The notes beneath the pieces are model-generated. The model searched no databases, had not been told where the DNA came from, and saw only the letters and a list, made by a program, of their open reading frames with translations. From Kingdonia uniflora (taxonomy: Eukaryota > Streptophyta > Magnoliopsida > Ranunculales > Circaeasteraceae): 64,000 nt of DNA. The stretch lies in NCBI GenBank assembly GCA_014058105.1, contig JACGCM010001497.1, positions 2,728,001-2,792,000 of the forward strand. Direction: 5' to 3'. Positions 1 to 9,679 of this stretch are shown one piece after another; the stretch's first letter is position 1, and each line of letters opens with the position of its first letter. Both the position numbers and the translations under genes were made by a program.

Positions 1-800
1 CTATACAACTTAGTTGAATATTGTATTTTACCAAGCTCTTTCATCAACCCTTTAGGCCAAACCATATCCTTGCACGCTTTTGCAGCCATAACATATTTCG
101 CCTCCATCGTAGGCAAAGCTACAATCTTCTATAACCTAGAAACCCATGTAACTGCATCGCTTCCCAATATAAATTTAAAGCTACTAGTGTTTTTCCGCCT
201 ATCAATATCACCAACCACATCAGAATCAACAAAACCCTGTAAGCATATCTGAGAACCCCCATAACATAATGCCATTTCTTGAGTCCCTTTTAGATACCTA
301 AGTATCTATTTCACAACTCTTTAATGCTCCTTACCTCGATTACTCATATACTTATTAACAGCTCCCACTGCTTGGGCAATATCCGATCTTGTACAAATCA
401 TAGCTTACATAAGACTCTTTGTGAGCCTATACACACGATCTTTTCTTTTTAACTGAATACCCTTCTGGTTGCTTCATATAAATTTCTTCATCAAGGTTCC
501 CGTGAAGAAATGCTATATTGGCATCAAGCTGCTCAAGATGTAAATCTTCAACAGCAACTATATTCATCACAACATGAATAGTAGACATCTTCACAACAGG
601 AGCAAAGATCTTACCAAAATCAACGCCTTCTTTCTGCTAAAAGCCCTTCACCACAAGTCTAGCCTTGAATCTCCTTAAGCCGTCAAATTCTTGCTTTAGT
701 CTATATATCCACTTGTTGTGGAATGCTCTCTTCCCTTTTAGTAACCAAACTAAATCCTAAGTTTGATTTACTGACAATGACTGCATCTCATCATCTATTG
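1..800 (-). pseudogene. copia A reverse transcriptase-RNase H remnant with internal deletion
   Basis: Minus-strand translation gives a copia RT start (ending in motif FLHGNLDEEIYMKQPEG near 511-463), then jumps at about 430-410 directly into the RNase H-proximal part (TRSDIAQAVG near 405-375, YLKGT near 297-283, and a final segment ending with a KLGK-type sequence near position 30). The whole palm region with the YVDD catalytic motif is missing. RT copies element RNA into DNA and RNase H removes the RNA strand; this copy could do neither. Several in-frame stops are also present. Family assignment is firm; exact deletion ends are by eye. Confidence 0.85.
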
Positions 801-2112
801 CAAGCTACCACTTGTACTTGGCTTCCACATTTAAAGCCTCCTTATAAATTTCTAGTTTACCACTGTTTGTAAGTAACAAGTGATGTAGGAAGTTAACGTA
901 CCTAGCCAGAATTTTCATATTTCTTGGCTCCTTTAGAAGTGCTATTGGAATGTCTAGATCAATTAGGTTCCTCATCTTGATCTGGTGCATCAGATTCAAC
1001 CATGAATTATTCATCAACCTCTCGAGAGGGTTTAAATTCAATGTCGATACTTTCTGCTGCTTCACTTCGATTCCTTTTCACAAGTAATTTGAAGTCTTTA
1101 AACAAAACTTCCTCATTGAATGCAACATTACGGCTCTGAATGACTTTTCAATTTTTCGCATCCCAAAATTGGTACCCAAACTCATCACCACCATATCCAA
1201 TAAATATGCACTTCGTTGACTTATATTTAACTTTGTCCTTGTATCTGAATTATCAAGCACATATAAGGTACAACCTATAATACACAAGTGATAGCAGTTT
1301 ACCTCTTTACCCATCTATGCCTCTTCAGAGTCCAAATTCCAAAGCAGTTGAAGGCTCTCTATTAATCAAGTATGCCGCCGTACTAATCGCATCTGCCCAA
1401 AAATATTTTGGCAATCCAGCGTTTAGTCTTATACTCCTCGTTCTTTCGTTTATGGTTCAGTTCATGCGTTCTGCAATACTATTTTGTTGCAGTATTCCGG
1501 GAATAGTCTTATGTCGCTTAATCCCGTTTGATGCGTAAAAGTTTTCAAACTCGTCACTACAGTATTCGCCCCTATTATCCAACCTAAGATACTTCAGTTT
1601 CAAGCCGGTTTCATTTTCAACTAGAGCCCTCCACTTCTTGAATTTATCGAACACATCTAATTTGTTCTTCAGAAAGTTGACCCACAGTTTACGAGTAGCA
1701 TCATCGATAAAAGTATCGTATTAATAAAAACCACCAAGAGAAGACACCCTGGTTTCCCTCAAGCATCTGTTGTGTAAAAGATCTAGCTTTTCAGGTTTCC
1801 TTGATCTTCTGGTTATTTTGAAACTGACCTTCTTCTGCTTCGCAAGAATACACTATTCACAAAACTTAAGATCAACCTCATTAAGACCCTCTAGCTATCT
1901 TTTGTTACCATCATCTTCATCCCCTTTTTACTCATGTGACTGAGTTGTTTGTGCCAAGTACTTGTATCAATCCCCGAAGTGGTTGCACAAATAGTGAAAA
2001 TTGTACCTTGCGTTGTATATAACGTTCCTTGTCTTAATCCCCAAGCTACTACCATAGCTCCCTTTATAACCTTCCAAAAAGTATTACCAAAATATCCACC
2101 ATCATCCGACAA
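801..2112 (-). pseudogene. copia A integrase remnant
   Basis: Minus-strand frames show the pre-integrase zinc-binding region (WHKQLSHMSKKGM near 1960-1915, with the H-x3-H pair), then the catalytic core (LRLDNRGEYCSDEFE near 1590-1545, with the second acidic residue in LDNRGEY, and QQNSIAERMN near 1485-1457 with the final glutamate), then the C-terminal linker rich in LGT/LLDMVVM pieces at 1314-1078 and the integrase-RT linker at 1065-805. Stops and frameshifts separate the pieces. The protein would have inserted element cDNA into host DNA; it is inactive here. Confidence 0.85.
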
Positions 2113-3185
2113 TTGGCTAACCGAGATAAGGTTAATCCCAAATTTGGGTACAAGTCACTCATTCTTTAAAAGCAACGTCACCCCCGAATATAACTTCAAC
2201 CTAGCGTTCCCCTTTCCAGTAACATTGTGTGCACTCTTATCTACAAGAAATACCATACCAAAGTTGCCTTTAACAATATTGGTTAGGAAACCTACCTTTG
2301 CAGTAGCATGAAATGAGGTACTTGAATCAACTATCCATGATTTATTAATATCGTCACACGAAAGTAGTAGAGCTTCATTAGAACTATCCTCCTCAGTAAG
2401 GTTCATTATTTATTTCTCCTCATCATTAACTTTCTTTGAAGAATTGCAATCTCGCCTGAAGCGACCCTTCTTTCTACAAGTCCAGCACTCACCGGGCAGC
2501 TTAAACTTTCCTCTTGACTGTGAACGACCCCTTCCATACTTTGGCCCTTTTCTATAAGACCTCCCTCTTTCCTCGATCTTGAATGCACTACCGTTTGAAC
2601 TCGAGGGTGGTTCAGATGATTTACGCCTATTCTCTTCACTCATAATAAAAGAGACTATAGTGTTAAATTTAATATTTTCCTTCCCTAATAATTGCTCACA
2701 TCTGTAATAAACCCTTCCCATCTCTCAGCCATTTACCCCAAAAGAGCTCATACTCTCACCTCCTCAGTAAAAGTGATTTTCACAGATTCAAGTTGAGCAT
2801 GAATAGTATTAAACTCACTAATATAAGCGTGCACACTACCATTCTTTTTCATCTTTAAAGTAAACAATCTATGCAAAAGATGTACCTTATTTTACCTGGA
2901 TGGTTCTAAGTATATAAAGGATAAAGTCTCCATCAACTCCTTCGTTGTCATAACTTTGGAGATCATATATAGAATTTGAGATGATAACGCTCGAATGACG
3001 ATTCCTAACGCATTGCGATCCAATCACACTTACTTTGCAGTATTATGATCTGCTAGTTTCATCTAAATCCCACCTAGTGGTAAGTCAAGATCCTTCTGAT
3101 AGAGATAATCTTCTATCTATATCTTCCACACTCTAAAATTTGAACCATTAAACTTCGTGATCTTTAATTTCTCTTGGTCGGCCAT
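2113..3185 (-). pseudogene. copia A gag-protease remnant
   Basis: The likely start is the ATG at 3185 reading MADQEKLKI, a common start for copia gag. The middle (about 2900-2720) contains a UBN2-type gag segment (SVHAYISEFN). A zinc knuckle at about 2505-2465 reads CWTCRKKGRFRRDC, in which the expected histidine of CX2CX4HX4C is arginine. The protease follows as SWIVDSSTSFHATA near 2345-2305, where the catalytic DSG/DTG is DSS. Both changes would be damaging. Gag packages element RNA and protease cleaves the polyprotein. Frameshifts separate the pieces. Confidence 0.85.
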
Positions 3186-3216
3186 TATTCTTCACCATAC
3201 AAGCCCTGTAACAAGC

Positions 3217-3228
3217 GCTCTAATACCA
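3217..3228 (-). other. Primer-binding site of copia A
   Basis: Minus strand reads TGGTATTAGAGC, one mismatch from the initiator-Met tRNA complement TGGTATCAGAGC used by most plant LTR elements. It lies five bases inside the end of the LTR and just upstream of the gag start at 3185, which fixes the element's orientation. Confidence 0.85.
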
Positions 3229-3233
3229 ATTAT

Positions 3234-3819
3234 TGAGAATTGAGGTAGCTATTCTCTATTCTATACCAAGAACGATACGCAGAATATGCCAAACAAATAA
3301 ATAATCAAATAAAGAGCAATTAACAAGGACAAGTATTTTTTTAGAGGAGGGAAGTGGAAAACCCTTTTGGATAAAAAATTACTCCCCATAAATAATCCAC
3401 TATGATCAAATAGGTTACAACGATATCTTCCCCAAGCTTACTCAAGCTTTTGTGGAGTCTTTCAAACCCTATTTCTCTAGAATTAAACTCACTAGAAAAA
3501 GGCTAAAAAATAACATAAGTTTCCCTTATATACTTGGGAGACTTATTACAAACAGAATAGATCTCGAGGCAAACTCAACGTCCTAAAACAAACTTACTAA
3601 ACCAGCCAACGTGGTTTTTGTTCGAATGACTTTCATCTCGTTCGAACGACTTTGACGGAACCAAGTTTTTAACCTAGAAATGAACATCTCGTTCGAATGA
3701 CTTCCAGTCTCGTTCGAATGACTTTGACGAAACCAAGTTTTCAACCCTAGAAATAAACATCTCGTTCGAACGACTTCCAATCCATTTGAGCGACCATCAA
3801 TTCGAGTTCATCCTTAACA
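3234..3819 (-). repeat. 5' LTR of copia A
   Basis: On the minus strand this runs from TGTTAAGGATGAAC to ATTCTCA, a TG...CA pair placed immediately before the primer-binding site. The outer edge (3819) was chosen from the TGTTAAGG start and is not confirmed by a second LTR, because that one is outside the window. It contains the TTCGAA-centred repeats described separately. Confidence 0.6.
3600..3795. repeat. Short tandem repeats with TTCGAA palindromes inside the LTR
   Basis: About five copies of a core C/T-GTTCGAA(T/C)GAC occur here, several as the 12-base palindrome TCGTTCGAACGA. A longer unit of about 70-90 bp, including GACGGAACCAAGTTTT and AACCTAGAAATGAACAT, is present twice with small differences. 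Confidence 0.85.
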
Positions 3820-4170
3820 AGTTGATGTATCACGGTTCTCACTACTGCGTACGTATACTTAAAGAGATGGTATTTCTGTTTAGGTCGCTTAGTCGACGCC
3901 ACTCTTTTAACTTTTTATTTATTTTATTAATTTCAGTAAATAATGTAATGAGTTAGTGAGTTAACTGCTGGGTAGGATCTCCTAATTTTAGGAACCCTAA
4001 TGTTAGTGGGATTAGGGTTTCTCTATATAAAAGCCATCCCCTAGGTTTTTAGTTTATTAGTTGTTATTGGGCTATTTGGGTATTAGGTTAAGTGGGTTTT
4101 GGGTTATTCAGTTAAATCAATAAAAAAAGAATTTAAAGTCTAATGATGTTTTTAATTTAGTTATACATCA
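3820..4170. other. AT-rich interval without a recognised gene
   Basis: No coding region was recognised. A TATA-like CTATATAAAAG near 4022-4032, followed by T-rich DNA and an AATAAA-like stretch near 4119, would fit a leftover LTR, but no partner LTR, primer site or target duplication was found. Confidence 0.4.
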
Positions 4171-4295
4171 GTTCATTTAAGGCATGTCTTGTAGCCAAAG
4201 GCTACCACAAACAACCTAAAACTGATTATGGAGAGATATTTAGTCCCATAGTATAAGCAAATATGGTTCGGGTAGTACAACCTGTCGGGTATAAA
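4171..4295 (+). pseudogene. Copia reverse-transcriptase fragment (plus strand)
   Basis: The plus strand reads ACLVAKGYHKQPKTDYG followed by EIFSPIV, matching the start of copia RT (usually ARLVAKGF...DYGETFSPVV). It is about 40 codons long with an in-frame stop after SPIV. It is in the opposite orientation to copia A, so it comes from a different insertion. Nothing recognisable continues on either side. Confidence 0.75.
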
Positions 4296-4736
4296 GGAGG
4301 AATCCGATTGGAAGTCAGGTGATAAACAAATCTGGATTTCTATCCTAACTTTGTTGATAAGGGACTAGTAAGATCCATATGCAATTTGGAGGGCCTTATG
4401 ATCTGGATTTTTTTTTTGGATGCAAATACTTGGAGGTACATGGTTGGTTTTACCCGGTGATATGGGGATCCAATTTTAGGAACTCTTGAACTCTTCCGTT
4501 ATAACTATTGTTAGGTTTTTAATAAGTTGCTAGGCAAGAGAGAAAACTTGAGAGACCTTAATTTGTTGGTGAGTGATTATAACCACGAATTATCGAATAA
4601 AACTTTCTCTTTATTGGTGTGGACGCAGACAATTTACTTTCTCTTTATCGAATAAAACTTTCTCCTCTCACACATCAATAAATAAATATTTTATCTACGC
4701 GGTGTAATTTAGTTCGAGTGGTGTTCTTTACATCAC
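4296..4736. other. Unassigned AT-rich interval
   Basis: No gene or transposon end was recognised. It contains a short repeat (TCGAATAAAACTTTCTC near 4594-4612 and 4648-4670). Confidence 0.3.
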
Positions 4737-4927
4737 GCGGTATTGTAAACTTCTCATACCCATTTTTTTGAGTATGAGCTCCCCACACCTGGTTGAGTTC
4801 TGAAAAATCTACGCAAGCAACTCATACTCATTTTTTCATATGTTGGGAACTCAAAAGTGTGGGTTGGGAGTGTGAACAGACAACAAAACCCAACCAACTC
4901 CCATTTCTTCCACTACTGGAGATTTTC
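4737..4927 (+). mobile_element. Isolated right end of a PIF/Harbinger element
   Basis: This stretch lines up with the last 200 bp of Harbinger copy 2 (48705-48894): a GCGGTA block, GAGCTCC(C/T)CACAC, GGTTGA, then ACTCAnACnCA and a C-rich AACCCAA tract. It ends CTGGAGATTTTC|TTA; its reverse complement GAAAATCTCCAG resembles the family end GAGCATCTCCAG. No transposon body lies to its left. It is the part that copy 1 lacks at its own right edge (17945). Confidence 0.7.
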
Positions 4928-5232
4928 TTAGTTTAAGAGCATCTTCAGCTGCAAGTTTGAGTTCGGGTGTGGGCTCTGACAGATTGGCCTACAAAAAACC
5001 CAACCCTAGCTCCACCTTTCCCAGTAACAAATGAGAAGAAATGACGTAATTTTTTAAAATTTTGTTTATCTGCAATCAAAATACCGAACAGTAAAATGAT
5101 TACCGCCGTGAGTTCTCTTGAAATAAACAAAACCGACTCGATTCCCTCCCAAACTATTTTCTCATCTCTCTCTCTCAATCCGTACCCAAAACTTGAAAAA
5201 AAATTATAATTCTTTGCAAAATCAAATAAAGA

Positions 5233-7640
5233 TGCCAGAGAGAGACCCACACCCCAGTACATTCTCTGGCTTTAGAGGGACACGAAATTTAAAGTAAGCC
5301 ATAACTCAGTCAAGGTCCGGAAGAAAGAAAAAAATAGTTGTATTTGAAGAAGTACAAAAAAATTAAGGCATACTATACCCAACCCAAGACAATGTTCCAG
5401 CCAGGTTTATTATCGCCCTCCCAGACAGCGTTAGTTAAAGATATCACACTGGGAAGGATCTCACGGTAAGTTTTTTGTACATTGTGACTTTGTTATTTCT
5501 GTTAATCAGGTGTTTGACAAAATGCTTCAATGAACAGAATGAGGATTCGATGAATCCGCACGGCACATTCACTATTATGATAAAAGTTTGGAAGGAGATT
5601 TTAATAATTTCGATAATAAGGGATCCTATGGTGAAGATATTCGGGAGGTTTATGGATATACGCTTGGGTAATTCTGATAATCGGCTAATTCAGGCTCTAA
5701 CAGAGTGTTGGTGGCCGACAACTCACACTTTTTGTTCCCATGTATGGAGATATGGATCACTCCAATGGATTTCACAATGCTGACATCATTGTTAATCGAA
5801 AAATATTCTACACAGGTGCCGCATGACGACCGATGGAGTATTTTATCCGAGGTGAGGTAATTGCTCTCCCGCATCGAATCCAACAATACAAAGAGTGGGA
5901 ACGTCAGCCTTGCACATCTGAATACATACTTGACCATCACAGATGATTGGGCGGATGACATTATGGTGGTTCGTACTTTTATCCTTTTTATGATGGGATA
6001 TTTATGGTTCTAAATAGCCAACGACACCGTCCCACTTAGATATCTCAAGGCCGTGGCCGACTTGGACTAAGCTCCTGAATATGACTGGGGTTTTGCTATT
6101 CTTGCTTCTCTGTATCATGGCTTGGATACCACAATCACGACCGGGGGTGTCATCACTGTATTTCACATTTAAGGACCTACTTGACCATCGCAGTTGATCG
6201 GGAGGATGATATTACTATTGCTCATGCTTTTATCCTCTTCATGATGGAATATTTGTGATTCCAAACGGCCAACGACACCGTTTTTCTTGGATATTTTGTA
6301 GCTGTGGCCGATTTTGATGAGGCTCCCCAATATGACTGGGGTTCTTCTATTCTTGCTTCCCTATACCATGGTTTGGATACCGCAGTCACGACCGGTGGTA
6401 CAATAACTGGATTTTCCCAATTTCTTGAGGTACACTTACATTTTTCCCTTACAAGCTACAAATCAAATATCTTCCAATAAATGTCTATAATGGAATTTCT
6501 AATTGTTTTTTATGTTGTTCTGAAATGCAGTTTTGGTTCTACGAATATTATGGGGTTGGTCACCCTATTATCAAGGAAACACTAAAAATTGCATCGTATC
6601 TGCACCTCAAAGCATGGGAGAAGGGGAATAGAAAGAAAACAAATGACCACGCAGGAAATTTGTTTACTATAGCTAGATACCTCATTGACCACTGGACAAT
6701 TGAGTTAATCAACTGATAACATTGGGGTACATCTGCGGCATTATAGTTAGATGACATACATACCGCGTCATACATGTCCCGTAAGAGGATGTCACTTCAA
6801 GTCCCAAATGGAAACTACGAGTATTACTTGGGAGATAGATGTTAGAGGCAGTTGACTGGTACTGTGGGTATTCCTTTGGATCCTCCGTCCAATATGTCAC
6901 CACATCTTAGTCCAGTTGATTTACAGGCATTGATGCAGACCAGCTTCATTAATTGTACCCAATTTGTGAGGGACGATGAGCGAGAGACTTATGCCTCATA
7001 CTGGACTAGCCAAACTTATGAGGTAGGCCACTTATTGACAGATTCCCAAAGGATGGGGAATATAGATTTGTTTGGACCCAGTACGCTCAGAGATGGTATT
7101 ATACCCATGGTAATTGCGTTAGTAGATGTTCATAGCTTATCCCAGGACTTTACTCTGCCTAACTTGAATATGGGGCCAGACCTGGGGTGGTACATGAAGT
7201 GGACAGGGAGGCGTGAGGCGGTTCCCATCCACTACTTAAGGGAACTGCCATCCATGTCTGCCTCCTACAGCTTAGAGGAGCTGTGGTATCTGACTCATGG
7301 TATGCGACGAGTCACCCTTATAGAGTCTGCATGGGACGCTTAGACGATCCAGTACTTGACTAATTAAAATGCTACTCTGATGAGAAATATAGACATTATA
7401 GATTACCAACTATATCAGCATGTAAGTAATTTATTTCTTAAGGTCATATTTATTTTGTCAAAATCTAAATAAATTTTATTTGTCATGTTCAAAACCTACA
7501 TTTGAGAAGGGGGGCGATAGTACAGGTGGTGCCGCTACCACCTGGAGGTAGCATAAGGATGAGGCAGGGGACCCGTGGACATGGTCAGGAACTAGGGAAG
7601 CCGGTAGTAGCCGCAGGGGGTGAGGTACTGGAGATGATAT
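5233..7640 (+). pseudogene. Plant mobile domain (PMD) gene, copy 1, broken
   Basis: Encodes a protein of the plant mobile domain family (MAIN/MAIL1-related; the domain occurs in host silencing proteins and in transposons). Start chosen at 5233 (MPERDPHPS). Exon 1 ends near 5464 at GTAAGT; exon 2 begins at 5538 after AACAG and contains the signature NRLIQALTECWWPTTHTF. A further exon starts near 6530 (FWFYEYYGVGHPI), then a long C-terminal part (RETYASYWTSQT near 6985; IGNIDLFGPS-like near 7060) and a last exon at about 7496 with VVPLPPGG. Stops, frameshifts and an internal 250-bp tandem duplication (5909-6407) show that it is dead. Compared with copy 2 it lacks several C-terminal codons around 6715-6780. 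Confidence 0.8.
5909..6407 (+). repeat. Tandem duplication of a PMD exon segment
   Basis: Two diverged units of about 249 bp (5909-6157 and 6158-6407) both encode the segment starting TYLTI...D, then AxTFILFMM, then YDWG..ILAS. Copy 2 of the element has the segment once (43445-43695), so this is a secondary duplication in copy 1. Confidence 0.8.
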
Positions 7641-7909
7641 TGGCCCGTCTTAGTATATATAGGTGTGAGATGAGTATTTTTGTAGACGTAAAATTTTATT
7701 GTGTACATCAGTGTTAAACTATTTCTATTATAGACTTTTGTTTCTCTATATAAGTACATGTACGACCTGATGTCTCATTTCTTTATATTAAAAAAAAATA
7801 GTCTCGAATTTAAATAGAAATACAATTACAATTCTTAAAATAGTAGTTCTACGCACAAAATGAAACTCAAAACAGATACACACTACAAGAAAATGTGGCT
7901 TTAACGTCA

Positions 7910-9670
7910 TCCAAATAAGGTCACTTATTTTAAAATTGAGTTTTTAACTCTTATTTTACTTTTATCCCGTAAAACATTAATTGTTGAATGGATTACCACT
8001 TTATTTATTTTTTCAAAAGTGACGTTAAATAAAAAAAATCATATTATCAATGTTATTTTTGGAGATGATATAATTGCTATTATAATAAAGTCATTTTCTT
8101 TTTGATGTGAAAACCATTTTTATCTCTTCCAAGTCGTTTATTTCCCACTGACGTGGTTTCTATATATTTATTAACGGAAAAACTCGCGGAGACTGGAGAT
8201 ATAGAACAGGAGGTAAGAGTTTCGAGGGAGAGTGGGGATAGATAGATTCTTAAGGAGATTAAAATGAAAAATTGAAGATTCAGAAGAAGAAAAAAATTTG
8301 CTGCAAGGAATAAAGAGTAACTTAACTACTCAAGCAAAGAATTATGGTGGCTTTAAGAACTGAACCCTGGTCTTCATTTTGTAAACTTCATCCTCTTGAT
8401 TTCTTACTGGACTTCTTCATTTGATTTGGATTCAAGTAAAGTTTGTCGGATTTAATTTTTGTTGAAGAACTTCAAAAATGATTTTTTTTATTTAATTTAT
8501 GAATTTTTTGGTAGTGAGAGATATGTAGATCGAATAGACGGCAAATCTAATCTCATTGTCATCATCATCATCAGCCTTACCTTATCCCCAATCTTTCTCT
8601 CTTACTCTACATTTTTTATTAGTGAAGTTGGAACCAATTAAAGATGGGATATATAATCTGTATTTGCAGGAAACCCAATCTGTTATCATTAACTGATTAT
8701 TTTATCATTACAGTTTGGTACTTGTTTTTTTGGTGGTGTATGCATTCTTATTTATACTTATAAATGACTCAAGTATTTGCACTACCTAACCTTGAATGGA
8801 TTGGTCTATACCAGATAAATGTTTTCTAGAGGAATTTTACTCTTTGACTTAAGATATTATCATGATTTGGAGCAAACATATAGTGATAGAGTGTGATTCA
8901 GTTTTTAGGAATGCTACGCAATGCAGCATCATTATCGTTATCACTTTCCCCCCAAAGATATTGATATCTCCACACTATGGCAATGCCTTTGATCGCCTTC
9001 CAACTCAACTTTATAATCTGAAGTATCATAAGCAAATGCCTCCCAAATCCATTTGTATGATAAACAATTTACTCAAGCGCTTCCTAAATGCTGAAATAGT
9101 TATACTAGTCTTGAAAGTTGGATCAGCTCAAGCTAGTTGCAATCCTAGAATTTTGAGGCCATTCTAGTGAAGTTGATGGCTCATGTGACAATTACTTCAA
9201 ACTATCTATTTTTCTAGTAATATTTATATATTTTCTTTCTTTCTGGTTAAGCAGGTTCTCTCTACCCGTTCAATGACTGGTAGGGACGAATATAACAATA
9301 TTTAGTCTATGACTGCGGACCCTGCTGGTTTTTGTGAAGATGTACATTTCTCTTGTTTAATTTCTTAACATTCTAAAAGACAGATTCGAAGAACATATGC
9401 TCTAATTTTAGAGTATATATGAACTTACAGTGATAAAGTTAAACTTTTTGCTATTCATGATGGTGCAAAATGTTGGAGTGCACTTCATTTATAAGGAGAA
9501 TGACCATGTTTAGGAAATGATTTTAGCCTAAACCCTCCCTTGAATGATAACTGCAATATTGATACTATTCTAAAATGTGGGTACTAAATCTACGCATCTT
9601 TTGTCATGATACACAGTTTTATGCTTTGCTCCTTGATTTTAATTATTCCATTAATGTAAATTTTAGGTTA
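7910..9670. other. Left part of the CACTA element without a recognised gene
   Basis: 7910-8160 holds subterminal repeats (GTGACGTTAA and variants). The rest is AT-rich with short open frames (for example 8862-9167) that match no family I recognise. Some of it may be intronic or upstream DNA of the NOT1 gene whose exons follow. Confidence 0.4.
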
Positions 9671-9679
9671 CCTCACTGT

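Larger units (their letters stand above)
1..3819 (-). mobile_element. Degenerate Ty1/copia retrotransposon A (5' LTR present, 3' end beyond window)
   Basis: Read on the minus strand, the order is LTR (3819-3234), primer-binding site, gag, protease, integrase, reverse transcriptase, RNase H, which is the Ty1/copia order. Each domain is recognisable but broken by stops and frameshifts, so the element cannot encode its own proteins. The RNase H part runs off the left edge of the window, so the 3' LTR is not visible. Domain details are in the separate entries. Confidence 0.9.

Noticed and set aside
1317..2311. Plus-strand frames across copia A
   Set aside because: Antisense shadows of the integrase and gag-protease genes.
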